Part shown: in pieces, positions 1 to 6,084 of the stretch
How positions within the stretch are numbered: position 1 is the stretch's first letter
How the letters are laid out: each line of letters begins with the position of its first letter
NCBI GenBank assembly: GCA_018061385.1
Contig: JAGOUF010000086.1
Span: forward strand, 1 to 7,964
Length of the DNA stretch: 7,964 bases
Source: Chitinophagaceae bacterium
Lineage (GTDB): Bacteria > Bacteroidota > Bacteroidia > Chitinophagales > Chitinophagaceae
Reading direction: 5' to 3'
Translations under genes and position numbers: made by a program
Notes under the pieces: generated by a model
Databases searched by the model: none
What the model was told of the DNA's origin: nothing
What the model saw: only the letters and a program-made list of their open reading frames with translations

Positions 1-1
1 A

Positions 2-1285
2 CAAAGCAGTAATCGTCCAGAGTATATAGATATTTATATAACTAATTTAAATAATTGTACACAAGCATATTATGAAATTGGTAACAAAAGAAAAGCGTTA
101 GAATACCATAAAATCACATTAGCAAAAGCAAAAGAATTTCACATGCCCGATGAAGAAGCAAGGGCTTTGTACAATTTTGCAACTTATGAGTCTCACAACA
201 ATCCAGCACTTGCAATAGCGTACCTAAACGAAGCATTACAACTTCAACAAGTACATAATGGAAACCCAGAATTAACTGTTTCCATCTATTTGGAATTAAG
301 TAAAGTATTAAAAGAAACTAAAAAATACGAAGACGCATTTGTAGCTTTTGAAAAATTTCACCATTTAAGTGATAGCTTCTTCAATATTAATAAATCAAGA
401 TCATTAGCCAGCATGTTTGCAGATCATGAATTAACAGAAGCAAAAAATCAAGTTGAAGAATTAGAGCTACTAAATGCCAAAACAACAGCTGAAAGAAATT
501 TTGTAATTATTTTGGTTACTGCAATTTTAGTGATTGCAATTTTGGGAATTCGTTATTATAAAAAAATGGCCAACTTAAACAAACAGCTAACGGAAACAAA
601 TAAAGTAAAAGATCAATTATTTTCGATTATTGGACACGATTTAAAAGGTCCGGTAGGTAATATTTCTCAATCGCTTGAATTAATAGATAACCAAGAATTT
701 TTAGAAACGGAAAAGAATTTTTTAATTACTGCAATTAAAAATGAAGCTCAAGTGACTTATGAAACATTGAATGATTTACTTACTTGGGGACAATCTCAAT
801 TAAATGGAATTCGTATTCAGCCTATTGATTTGAATGTTAAAGAAATTGTTACATCGGCAATTAGTTTACTAAAAAAACAAGCAGCTATTAAAGGTGTAAA
901 TATTATAGATTTTACTAGTGAAAATGAAATTATACATGCTGACAAAAACCATATTGAATTTGTTTTCAGAAACTTAATATCTAATGCTATTAAGTTTAAT
1001 AGTTTTAATACCAATGTAGAAATTAGAAGTACTGAAAATGCAGGTACCATTCTTTTCTCAATTAAAGACCATGGCAAAGGCATTGGTAAAGAACAGCAAG
1101 AAAAATTTTTAACCTCCAAAATGGATGTGAATTATGGCACAAATGGAGAGAAAGGAACTGGCTTAGGTTTATTGCTTACCAAAGATTTTATTAAAGCCAA
1201 TCAAGGTAAAATTTGGATTGAAAGTGAAGAAGGAAATGGTACTACTTTCTGCTTCTCCTTACCCAAATCAAAACAATTATCATAA
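2..1285 (+). CDS. TPR-containing sensor histidine kinase, 5'-truncated by the window edge
   Basis: The frame is open from base 2 to the TAA at 1283-1285 (427 codons), so the Met at 143 is internal and the gene starts before the window. Residues counted from base 2: TPR-like helical pairs at about 19-49, 53-87 and 91-127; a charged coiled-coil stretch at 129-166; one membrane helix at about 167-185 (NFVIILVTAILVIAILG); then a HisKA dimerisation domain with the H-box IIGHDLKGP, where His212 (codon 635-637) is the predicted autophosphorylated residue. The HATPase_c domain follows, with N-box NLISNAIKFN (324-333), G1 DHGKGIG (356-362) and G2 GEKGTGLGL (382-390). All key ATP-binding residues are present, so it should be active. 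There is no receiver or output domain, so it must act on a response regulator elsewhere. TPRs outside and kinase inside the membrane is the usual arrangement for this Bacteroidota family. The signal is unknown. The stop overlaps the convergent sirtuin gene by 6 bp. Confidence 0.95.
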   Translation, partial: QSSNRPEYIDIYITNLNNCTQAYYEIGNKRKALEYHKITLAKAKEFHMPDEEARALYNFATYESHNNPALAIAYLNEALQLQQVHNGNPELTVSIYLELSKVLKETKKYEDAFVAFEKFHHLSDSFFNINKSRSLASMFADHELTEAKNQVEELELLNAKTTAERNFVIILVTAILVIAILGIRYYKKMANLNKQLTETNKVKDQLFSIIGHDLKGPVGNISQSLELIDNQEFLETEKNFLITAIKNEAQVTYETLNDLLTWGQSQLNGIRIQPIDLNVKEIVTSAISLLKKQAAIKGVNIIDFTSENEIIHADKNHIEFVFRNLISNAIKFNSFNTNVEIRSTENAGTILFSIKDHGKGIGKEQQEKFLTSKMDVNYGTNGEKGTGLGLLLTKDFIKANQGKIWIESEEGNGTTFCFSLPKSKQLS

Positions 1286-1969
1286 TTTTAATAAAAGTTC
1301 TTTTAATGTTTCAATTCCCAATGCTGCTGGCATTTCAATGGTTGTTAAATTTTCAAAGTTGCTAGTATGAGGAATCTTTTTATCTAAAATATATTTTAAT
1401 GTATTGTGAGGAACACAATTCAACAATCCTGCTGCAGGATATACTTGTAATGAAGTTCCAACAACAACAAAAACATCAGCATTAGCAGCTATTTCAGCAG
1501 CAGCTTCAATCATGGGTACTGATTCTTCAAACCAAACAATATTGGGACGAAGTTGTCCACCATCTGGTGCAAGATCACCTACATGAATATCTCCCTGAGT
1601 GTAAAAAATTTCTTCGTCATTTTTTACACTTCGCATTTCAAAAATTTGACCATGTAAATGAATAACATTTGAGCTTCCTCCACGTTCGTGCAAATCATCA
1701 ATGTTTTGAGTAATAATTGTTACATCAAAAAAGTTTTCTAGGTCAGCCAATCCAATATGTGCAGCATTGGGTTTTGCAGCTGCTACATCTTTTCTTCTCA
1801 TATTATAAAAGTCTAAAACCAATTTTGGATTGGCCGCAAATCCTCTTGGCGTTGCAACTTCATTCACATTGTATCCTTCCCATAAACCATCACTATCTCT
1901 AAAAGTTTTCAATCCACTTTCTGCACTTATTCCTGCACCAGTTAGTACAACTAATTTTTGCTTTTTCAT
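1280..1969 (-). CDS. cobB: Class III sirtuin, NAD-dependent protein deacylase (CobB/SIRT5-like)
   Basis: This 229-aa protein is a compact Sir2 domain that removes acyl groups from lysines using NAD, giving nicotinamide and O-acyl-ADP-ribose. Visible motifs are the Rossmann NAD loop GAGISAESG (11-19) followed by KTFRDSDGLW, TQNIDDLHERGG (87-98), the catalytic His106 in HLHG, RPNIVWFEE (141-149) and VVGTSLQVYPAAGL (169-182). Tyr55 and Arg58 in FYNMRR match the Tyr/Arg pair that binds succinyl- or glutaryl-lysine in SIRT5 and E. coli CobB, so desuccinylase activity is a fair prediction. The segment between HLHG and RPNIVW, which normally carries two Cys pairs binding structural zinc, has no cysteine; the only Cys in the protein is Cys185. 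The ATG start at 1969 places the glycine loop at the usual distance from the N terminus. It lies 9 bp after the DUF4349 gene and probably shares its transcript. The symbol is by family; the reading as a sirtuin is very secure. Confidence 0.95.
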   Translation of the reverse strand: MKKQKLVVLTGAGISAESGLKTFRDSDGLWEGYNVNEVATPRGFAANPKLVLDFYNMRRKDVAAAKPNAAHIGLADLENFFDVTIITQNIDDLHERGGSSNVIHLHGQIFEMRSVKNDEEIFYTQGDIHVGDLAPDGGQLRPNIVWFEESVPMIEAAAEIAANADVFVVVGTSLQVYPAAGLLNCVPHNTLKYILDKKIPHTSNFENLTTIEMPAALGIETLKELLLKL

Positions 1970-1978
1970 GCACTAAAA

Positions 1979-2887
1979 TTAATCAGTATTTTTTATTTTG
2001 AGTACTTTCTTACTATTCCATTTCCTAAAAATAAAAATTACAAGAGCAATGAAAATTAATAATGGCCAAATACCAATTAAACCAATTATAAATGAAGCAA
2101 TGCCGTTAGCTCCACCTAGAAAAGCTTCTTTTATTTTGCTAAAAAATCCTGGTTCTTCATCTGGCTTTTGTTGTGGATTTGTGTACTGAAAATATTTTAA
2201 ATATATGGTGCTATATGCTGCTTGATAACTTAAATATTTAACTCGTCCACTTGCCGATTCAAGTTCTTCTGTAATAGTGTTAATTTCTGTTTGAACTTCT
2301 AAAATCTCTTTCATTGTTTTAGCTTGCTTCAATAGCATCAGGTATTGTTGCCTAACTTCTTTTTTTGCCTCCACTCTTCCTTTGTTGTCAAGCACTTCGG
2401 CTGTAACATCTTCAGAGTTAATTTTTCTTTCTATTACTTTAATTCCATCTCCACCAAGTGTGTTCATTAAATCTTCAAACTGCTCAACAGGCACTTTTAT
2501 AGTAATGGTATTTTCTAATGAATAATTGTTTTGAGTTTGCTCTTCAGAAGCTACATAGGCTCCAAATTTTTTTACTGTTTGATGAATACTTTTATTAAAA
2601 GCATTATAATCTTTTAACTCAAGTGCAACCTGTGCAGTTTTAATAATTTTTTTATCCCAGTCAATGTTTTTTGGAGCTAATTTTTGAGTAGTATTTTTTT
2701 GTGGTTCCGGAGCTTCCGTGGAGTCTGTTGTATAAATATCATTTCTTTGTTCTTCGGTTTTAGAAACTCCTATATTTTCGGACTGATTTTTTTGAGTTTC
2801 ATTTGAAACATTATCTTTTGATTTATTACAAGCAATAAAAGTTATAAGCAATAGCGTAGCCACTGCATAAAATTTTGCAGACTGCAT
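1979..2887 (-). CDS. DUF4349 domain-containing lipoprotein with a C-terminal membrane helix
   Basis: The 302-aa product starts with a lipoprotein signal peptide (residues 1-19) ending FIAC, so Cys20 should be lipidated. A low-complexity Asn/Thr/Glu/Gln linker runs to about residue 75. The DUF4349 region follows at about 79-233: a beta-rich part that starts DKKIIKTAQVALELKDY and continues with TITIKVPVEQFEDLMNTLGG (127-146), a long helical hairpin at about 165-212 that is probably coiled coil, then SGRVKYLSYQAAYSTIYLKY. A hydrophobic helix (about 263-287) and a basic tail (RKWNSKKVLK) end the protein. The family is widespread and of unknown function. Lipidation plus a C-terminal helix suggests an envelope protein with its helical domain in the periplasm. 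It is followed after 9 bp by the sirtuin gene. No clear promoter was seen in the 117-bp upstream gap, which is occupied by a hairpin. Family call is confident; role unknown. Confidence 0.88.
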   Translation of the reverse strand: MQSAKFYAVATLLLITFIACNKSKDNVSNETQKNQSENIGVSKTEEQRNDIYTTDSTEAPEPQKNTTQKLAPKNIDWDKKIIKTAQVALELKDYNAFNKSIHQTVKKFGAYVASEEQTQNNYSLENTITIKVPVEQFEDLMNTLGGDGIKVIERKINSEDVTAEVLDNKGRVEAKKEVRQQYLMLLKQAKTMKEILEVQTEINTITEELESASGRVKYLSYQAAYSTIYLKYFQYTNPQQKPDEEPGFFSKIKEAFLGGANGIASFIIGLIGIWPLLIFIALVIFIFRKWNSKKVLKIKNTD

Positions 2888-2920
2888 ATTAGTTGATTTA
2901 TGATTTAGAAAAGGGTTTAT

Positions 2921-2979
2921 AAAAAAGTATGGAATTTGTTGTTTTACTTTAGATGTAGTGTTGGCAGAATTCCATACTT
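2921..2979 (-). terminator. Probable rho-independent terminator after the small lipoprotein gene
   Basis: Perfect 12-bp arms, AAGTATGGAATT at 2925-2936 and AATTCCATACTT at 2968-2979, enclose a 31-nt loop. Read on the minus strand, the hairpin starts 25 bp after the lipoprotein stop at 3005 and is followed directly by a T-run (six T including the arm end, 2926 to 2921). That layout fits a terminator. The long loop and only moderate GC content make it weaker than the one at 3515-3558. It may allow read-through into the DUF4349 gene, for which no separate promoter is obvious. Confidence 0.6.
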
Positions 2980-3004
2980 AAACAATTACAAGAGAGAAAG
3001 TATA

Positions 3005-3412
3005 TTATTTACGTTTTAAGATTAGTACTAAACTATCATCTGTAGTAAATTTTGCAATGCTATCTCTTGGAAAAGCAAGAGCAAAAGAACTGTAGCTTGA
3101 ATCTTCTTGAATAAAAATTTGTTTACCTTGTACATAGTATCTTTTAGCAACTTTATTTACACTATCAAATTTACTGTAAGTACTATCTGCATTGAATTGT
3201 AGCATCGCAGAATCATTTTCTTTATTTAAAAATGAAGCTATAAAAAATGAGTATTTAGTACTATCCTTCCCTGACGCAAATGCACTATCAACTTTCCATT
3301 TACCTACAATTGTTGGTCTAATTATTTTGCTTTTTTTGCTGAACCAATCGCATGATACTAAAGTGATACTGAGTGCTGTAATTGTACATACAGCAAGAAA
3401 TGTTTTTTTCAT
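3005..3412 (-). CDS. Small lipoprotein, lipocalin-like
   Basis: This 135-aa protein begins MKKTFLAVCTITALSITLVSC, a clear lipoprotein signal peptide with lipobox LVSC and Cys21 as the acylation site. The mature part opens with a short basic linker and then IVGKWKVDSA, a glycine-Lys-Trp opening typical of lipocalin-like beta barrels in Bacteroidota. Alternating strands follow, such as MLQFNADSTYSKFD, RYYVQGKQIFIQ and DDSLVLILKRK at the C terminus. The pattern (W-starting strand, 'FNADSTY', final 'LVLILKR') matches small secreted proteins annotated as lipocalin-like, but the homology is judged by eye and the ligand is unknown. It sits alone between two hairpins: a strong terminator upstream (3515-3558) and a probable terminator 25 bp after its stop. 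It is therefore likely monocistronic. The promoter is not securely identified; a GC-rich palindrome lies 33-44 bp before the ATG. Confidence 0.75.
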   Translation of the reverse strand: MKKTFLAVCTITALSITLVSCDWFSKKSKIIRPTIVGKWKVDSAFASGKDSTKYSFFIASFLNKENDSAMLQFNADSTYSKFDSVNKVAKRYYVQGKQIFIQEDSSYSSFALAFPRDSIAKFTTDDSLVLILKRK

Positions 3413-3444
3413 TTTGCAGAATTTAATTGTGATGAATTAAAATT

Positions 3445-3456
3445 TGCAGGCCTGCA
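3445..3456. promoter_or_regulatory. GC-rich 12-bp palindrome upstream of the small lipoprotein gene
   Basis: TGCAGGCCTGCA is a perfect 12-bp palindrome, 8 of 12 bases G or C, inside a very AT-rich spacer. It lies 33-44 bp before the lipoprotein ATG at 3412. It could be an operator for a dimeric regulator or simply chance; no protein that binds it can be named. Confidence 0.35.
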
Positions 3457-3514
3457 TTCATTGATACTTCTAACAAATGAAAAGTAACCGTAAGTAGTTT
3501 GTTAATGATTGTAC

Positions 3515-3558
3515 AAAAAAATCTGTCAGCACTTTTTATTCAGTGTGACAGATTTTTT
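3515..3558 (-). terminator. Strong bidirectional rho-independent terminator
   Basis: The left arm (A-run then TCTGTCA, 3515-3528) pairs with TGACAGA plus T-run (3546-3558). The stem continues inward as CACT (3530-3533) with AGTG (3542-3545) after a one-base G bulge, leaving an 8-nt loop TTTTATTC. On the minus strand it lies 19 bp after the EVE gene stop and ends in seven T; on the plus strand it also ends in six T. It marks the 3' end of the minus-strand run and separates it from the lipoprotein gene. Confidence 0.9.
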
Positions 3559-3576
3559 ATTTAATTGAATTTTATG

Positions 3577-3990
3577 TTATGCTTTTGTTCCACTCATTTC
3601 CATAATAGTTTCCCATTCATGTTCCTTTACTGTTCCAACAGATAATCTTCCTAGGCGAACTAAATCCATATCGGCTAAGCTTTTATCAGCTTTTATTTGT
3701 GGCAATGTAACGGGCTTTTTCAGTTTTTTAAATGGTTTCAAATCTACAGCAACCCAAGCTTCTTCGGTAGTTGTTGGATCTTGGTAGGCTTCTTTAATTA
3801 CTTTAGCAATTCCCACAATTTCTAACCCTTCGTTGCTATGATACCAAAATACTAAGTCGCCTTTTTTCATGGCTCTCAAATTGTTTCTTGCAGCATAATT
3901 TCTTACACCATCCCAAAAAGTTTGGCCATCTTTTTCAAATTGTTCCCAACTATATTTAAAGGGTTCTGATTTTACCAACCAATAATTCAT
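3577..3990 (-). CDS. EVE domain-containing protein (THYN1-like)
   Basis: This 137-aa protein is one EVE domain (PUA-like fold) and nothing else. The start at 3990 is chosen because the family conventionally begins M-x-Y-W-L-V-K-S-E-P, seen here as MNYWLVKSEP, and because a purine-rich GGATAAGGG lies directly upstream. Other family marks are WDGVRNYAARNNLR (26-39), GDLVFWYHSN (44-53), EIVGIAKVIKEAYQDPT (57-73) and RLSVGTVKEHEW (115-126). EVE domains are thought to bind modified bases in DNA or RNA through an aromatic pocket; the role of stand-alone bacterial versions is not settled. The frame stays open upstream: an ATG at 4095 overlapping the lutA-like stop (ATGGTAA), and another at 4047, would add 35 or 19 residues with no similarity I recognise. 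It is the last gene of the minus-strand run, with a strong terminator 19 bp after its stop. The product is secure; the start is less so. Confidence 0.9.
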   Translation of the reverse strand: MNYWLVKSEPFKYSWEQFEKDGQTFWDGVRNYAARNNLRAMKKGDLVFWYHSNEGLEIVGIAKVIKEAYQDPTTTEEAWVAVDLKPFKKLKKPVTLPQIKADKSLADMDLVRLGRLSVGTVKEHEWETIMEMSGTKA

Positions 3991-4088
3991 ACCCTTATCC
4001 ACTAAAGGGGGAATAATTACTTTTGAATTGATTTTCGTATTTGCCATTTTGCAATAGATTTTTTTGTTCTCTCTACTAGCTAGGAGTT

Positions 4089-4808
4089 TTACCAACCACT
4101 TGCCAATACATCAGCAATATGAATAACTTTTAAATTTTTGTGTTGGTGTTGAATGCAACCATCAATGTGCATTAAACAACTCATATCTGTACTAATTAAA
4201 AATTCTGCTTCTGTAGCCATTGCATTGGTAATTTTTTGATCGGCCATTGCAATACTGATTGGTTCAAACTTTACAGCAAAAGTTCCGCCAAAACCACAAC
4301 AGGTTTCATTATCGCCCATTTCAACCAATTCTAACCCTTTCACATTTTTAAGTAACTTTCTTGGTTCTTCTTTTAACCCACATTCTCTTAAAGCAGCACA
4401 GCTATCGTGATAGGTTGCTTTACCTTCAAAAGTTGCCCCTAAATTATCGACCTTTAGAACATTGATTAAGAAATCGGTAAGCTCAAATGTTCTTGCAGCC
4501 AACGCTTTTACTTCGGCATCGTTTACAGAATTTTCAAATAATTTTTGATAATAATTTTTTACAAAACCAACACAGCTAGCACTTGGTGCAATAATATAAT
4601 CGGTACCAGCAAAATCTTTAAGAAACTTCTTACAAACATCTTTTGCTTCGCCCCAAAAACCTGCATTAAACGCTGGCTGTCCACAACAAGTTTGGTTGCT
4701 ATTATAAGTTACCACACAACCTGCCTTTTCTAGAACTTTTACCATACTAAAAGCTACATTAGGATAAAGTTGATCAATAAAACAAGGTATAAATAATTGA
4801 ACTCTCAT
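4089..4808 (-). CDS. lutA: LutA-like (Fe-S)-binding oxidoreductase subunit, two CCG domains
   Basis: The 239-aa product consists of two cysteine-rich CCG domains, as in LutA/YkgE and the heterodisulfide reductase HdrB-type proteins. The first has Cys9, Cys41-Cys42-Gly43 (QTCCGQPAFNAG) and Cys79 (PSASC). The second has Cys137 (YHDSCAALR), Cys170-Cys171-Gly172 (ETCCGFGGTFAVK) and Cys211 (STDMSC). All cluster ligands are present. In Bacillus subtilis LutA works with LutB and LutC to oxidise L-lactate to pyruvate, and YkgE is the E. coli equivalent. Length (about 240 aa) and the start MRVQLFIPCFIDQLYP agree with that family. No lutB or lutC lies within the window, so the lactate role is inferred from family only. 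It is 36 bp after ribH and probably on the same transcript. Its stop overlaps a possible upstream start of the EVE gene. The family call is firm; the symbol is provisional. Confidence 0.9.
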   Translation of the reverse strand: MRVQLFIPCFIDQLYPNVAFSMVKVLEKAGCVVTYNSNQTCCGQPAFNAGFWGEAKDVCKKFLKDFAGTDYIIAPSASCVGFVKNYYQKLFENSVNDAEVKALAARTFELTDFLINVLKVDNLGATFEGKATYHDSCAALRECGLKEEPRKLLKNVKGLELVEMGDNETCCGFGGTFAVKFEPISIAMADQKITNAMATEAEFLISTDMSCLMHIDGCIQHQHKNLKVIHIADVLASGW

Positions 4809-4844
4809 GAACTTGATTAATGTTGTTTACTTCAACTTAACAAA

Positions 4845-5327
4845 TTACTTTTTAAGTTGTTGATTTAACTGTATCATTTTTAACGCTGTAATTGCAGCTT
4901 CTTCTCCTTTATGGCCATGTATGCCCCCTATTCTTTCAATTGCTTGTGCTTGATTTAAAACGGTTAATACACCAAAAATAACTGGCACATCTAGCGATAA
5001 GTTTAGTTGCAAAACACTATCAGTTACTAGCTTGCACACATAATCAAAATGTGGAGTATCGCCTTGTATTACTGTGCCCAAAACAATGTATGCACTAGGT
5101 ACAATACTTGAATAAGTATAATGCTGCTTTACAGCAAATGGTATTTCAACTGCACCTGGTACAGTAATGGTTTTGGTGGTAACATTTGCAGCTTTTAGCA
5201 CTTTTTTTGCACCAGCTTCAAGCTTGTTTACAATTGTACTATTCCATTCTGTTTTTACTATAACTACAAAGGCATCCGTTTTTGTAGGGATGCCTTTGTG
5301 TAAAGTTGTATTTCCTTTTGTAGCCAT
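4845..5327 (-). CDS. ribH: 6,7-dimethyl-8-ribityllumazine synthase
   Basis: The enzyme condenses 5-amino-6-ribitylamino-uracil with 3,4-dihydroxy-2-butanone 4-phosphate to give lumazine, the penultimate step of riboflavin synthesis, and normally assembles as pentamers or a 60-mer shell. At 160 aa it has the usual length. Visible motifs are FVVIVKTEWNSTIV (20-33, substrate-stacking aromatic Trp28), TVPGAVEIPFAVK (55-67), IQGDTPHFDYVCK (87-99) with the general-base His93, PVIFGVLTVLNQAQAIER (115-132) and GHKGEEAAITALKMI (138-152). Arg132 matches the conserved phosphate-binding arginine. The more common IRG-E/D and GNKG forms appear here as IQGD and GHKG; I regard these as lineage variants, not defects. 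It starts 4 bp after the TPR gene, so the two are almost surely cotranscribed. No FMN riboswitch-like structure is visible in front of it. Confidence 0.97.
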   Translation of the reverse strand: MATKGNTTLHKGIPTKTDAFVVIVKTEWNSTIVNKLEAGAKKVLKAANVTTKTITVPGAVEIPFAVKQHYTYSSIVPSAYIVLGTVIQGDTPHFDYVCKLVTDSVLQLNLSLDVPVIFGVLTVLNQAQAIERIGGIHGHKGEEAAITALKMIQLNQQLKK

Positions 5328-5331
5328 AAAA

Positions 5332-6018
5332 TTAATTTGTGCTAAATTCGTTTTTTTCTACACTTAATTTGTAGATGTATTTATCTACAGTAAATCCAAT
5401 TGTTGTACTTGGATACTTTTGTTTGATATTTTTATAAATTTCTAAAGCTTCGCTGTTTTTGTTCATGGTTTCTAATAAACCTGCAGCAAAACTTAAATTT
5501 AATGCACTTGATTCTTCGTCTGATTCAAATGTATTGCCTGCTTTTTTGTAAAAACTTACAGCTTCATCTTTTTTGCCACTTTCGGCATAAGCATGTCCTA
5601 ATGCAGCATAAGCTTGCATTTGAATTTGTTTTGCACCTGTACTAAAATCTTTTAAGTATTTGATTGCATTGTTAAAATCTTTCAATTTCAAATAGCTAAT
5701 ACCTGCATAATAATGAGCCAAGTTTGCCGATTTAGTTCCACCATAAGTTTTAATAACATACAATGCACCCTTTACACCTGTTGCATTATCGCCATTGATT
5801 ACTAGGTTAGAAGAATCTTGATTGAAATACTCTTGTACTTTATACAATGCTTCAGCTGCTTTTTCTTCTTTAGGTGTTATGATATAAGTGTTGTTTGCAT
5901 ACCATCCTCCCACTACAACTATAATTGCTGCAATGACACCTAATATTACTTTTTGATATTTTTTCCAAAAGCCTTCTACTTGCAACAAGATATCTTTTTC
6001 TACTACGTGCTCACTCAT
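5332..6018 (-). CDS. Membrane-anchored tetratricopeptide repeat protein
   Basis: The 228-aa protein has a short charged N terminus (MSEHVVEKDILLQVEGFWKK), one transmembrane helix at about 23-41 (VILGVIAAIIVVVGGWY), and a soluble helical domain with TPR units at about 99-128 (NLAHYYAGISYLKLKDFNNA), 136-165 (AYAALGHAYAESGKKDEAVS) and 174-203 (NLSFAAGLLETMNKNSEALE). The single helix and the absence of a cleavable signal peptide suggest an inner-membrane anchor with TPRs outside the cytoplasm, the same layout as YfgM/AncA-type proteins that touch secretion and chaperone partners. That comparison is by architecture only. It lies 66 bp after pdhA and 4 bp before ribH. I recall TPR genes of this type in front of ribH in other Bacteroidota, which would make the pairing conserved, but the reason is unknown. 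Confidence 0.88.
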   Translation of the reverse strand: MSEHVVEKDILLQVEGFWKKYQKVILGVIAAIIVVVGGWYANNTYIITPKEEKAAEALYKVQEYFNQDSSNLVINGDNATGVKGALYVIKTYGGTKSANLAHYYAGISYLKLKDFNNAIKYLKDFSTGAKQIQMQAYAALGHAYAESGKKDEAVSFYKKAGNTFESDEESSALNLSFAAGLLETMNKNSEALEIYKNIKQKYPSTTIGFTVDKYIYKLSVEKNEFSTN

Positions 6019-6038
6019 TTTAAATTCTGTTTAAGGTT

Positions 6039-6071
6039 AAAACCAAGATATTTAAATTAATAATACTTGGT
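6039..6071 (-). terminator. Weak terminator-like hairpin after pdhA
   Basis: On the minus strand, ACCAAG (6071-6066) pairs with CTTGGT (6047-6042), and AT pairs extend the stem inward by four (one bulged base) around an AT-rich loop. A TTTT tract follows at 6042-6039. It starts 13 bp after the pdhA stop and ends 20 bp before the TPR start. The short GC part and four-base T-tract suggest partial termination, which would let some pdhA transcription continue into the TPR-ribH genes. Confidence 0.45.
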
Positions 6072-6084
6072 GGGTTATAAATAT

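Noticed and set aside
817..1119. 100-codon minus-strand reading frame inside the kinase gene
   Set aside because: It is antisense to the conserved HisKA/HATPase coding region, and its product has no recognisable motif.
1292..1305. TAAAAG-TT-CTTTTA near-palindrome just after the kinase stop
   Set aside because: It has almost no loop or GC content and lies in the coding sequence of the sirtuin C terminus (Leu/Lys codons), so composition explains it.
1717..1902. 61-codon plus-strand reading frame inside the sirtuin gene
   Set aside because: It is antisense to conserved sirtuin motifs and gives a low-complexity product rich in His, Leu and Gln.
3192..3440. 82-codon plus-strand frame antisense to the small lipoprotein
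   Set aside because: The opposite strand encodes a clear signal peptide and lipobox; the plus-strand product has no domain and no promoter.
4833..4859. 8-bp inverted repeat CAACTTAA / TTAAGTTG over the ribH stop codon
   Set aside because: It is AT-rich with an 11-nt loop and no T-tract, so it is not a convincing terminator between ribH and the lutA-like gene.
5328..6084. FMN riboswitch or other riboflavin control element before the ribH transcript
   Set aside because: ribH starts 4 bp after the TPR gene, and the 66-bp gap before the TPR gene is too short and lacks the conserved FMN aptamer pattern.
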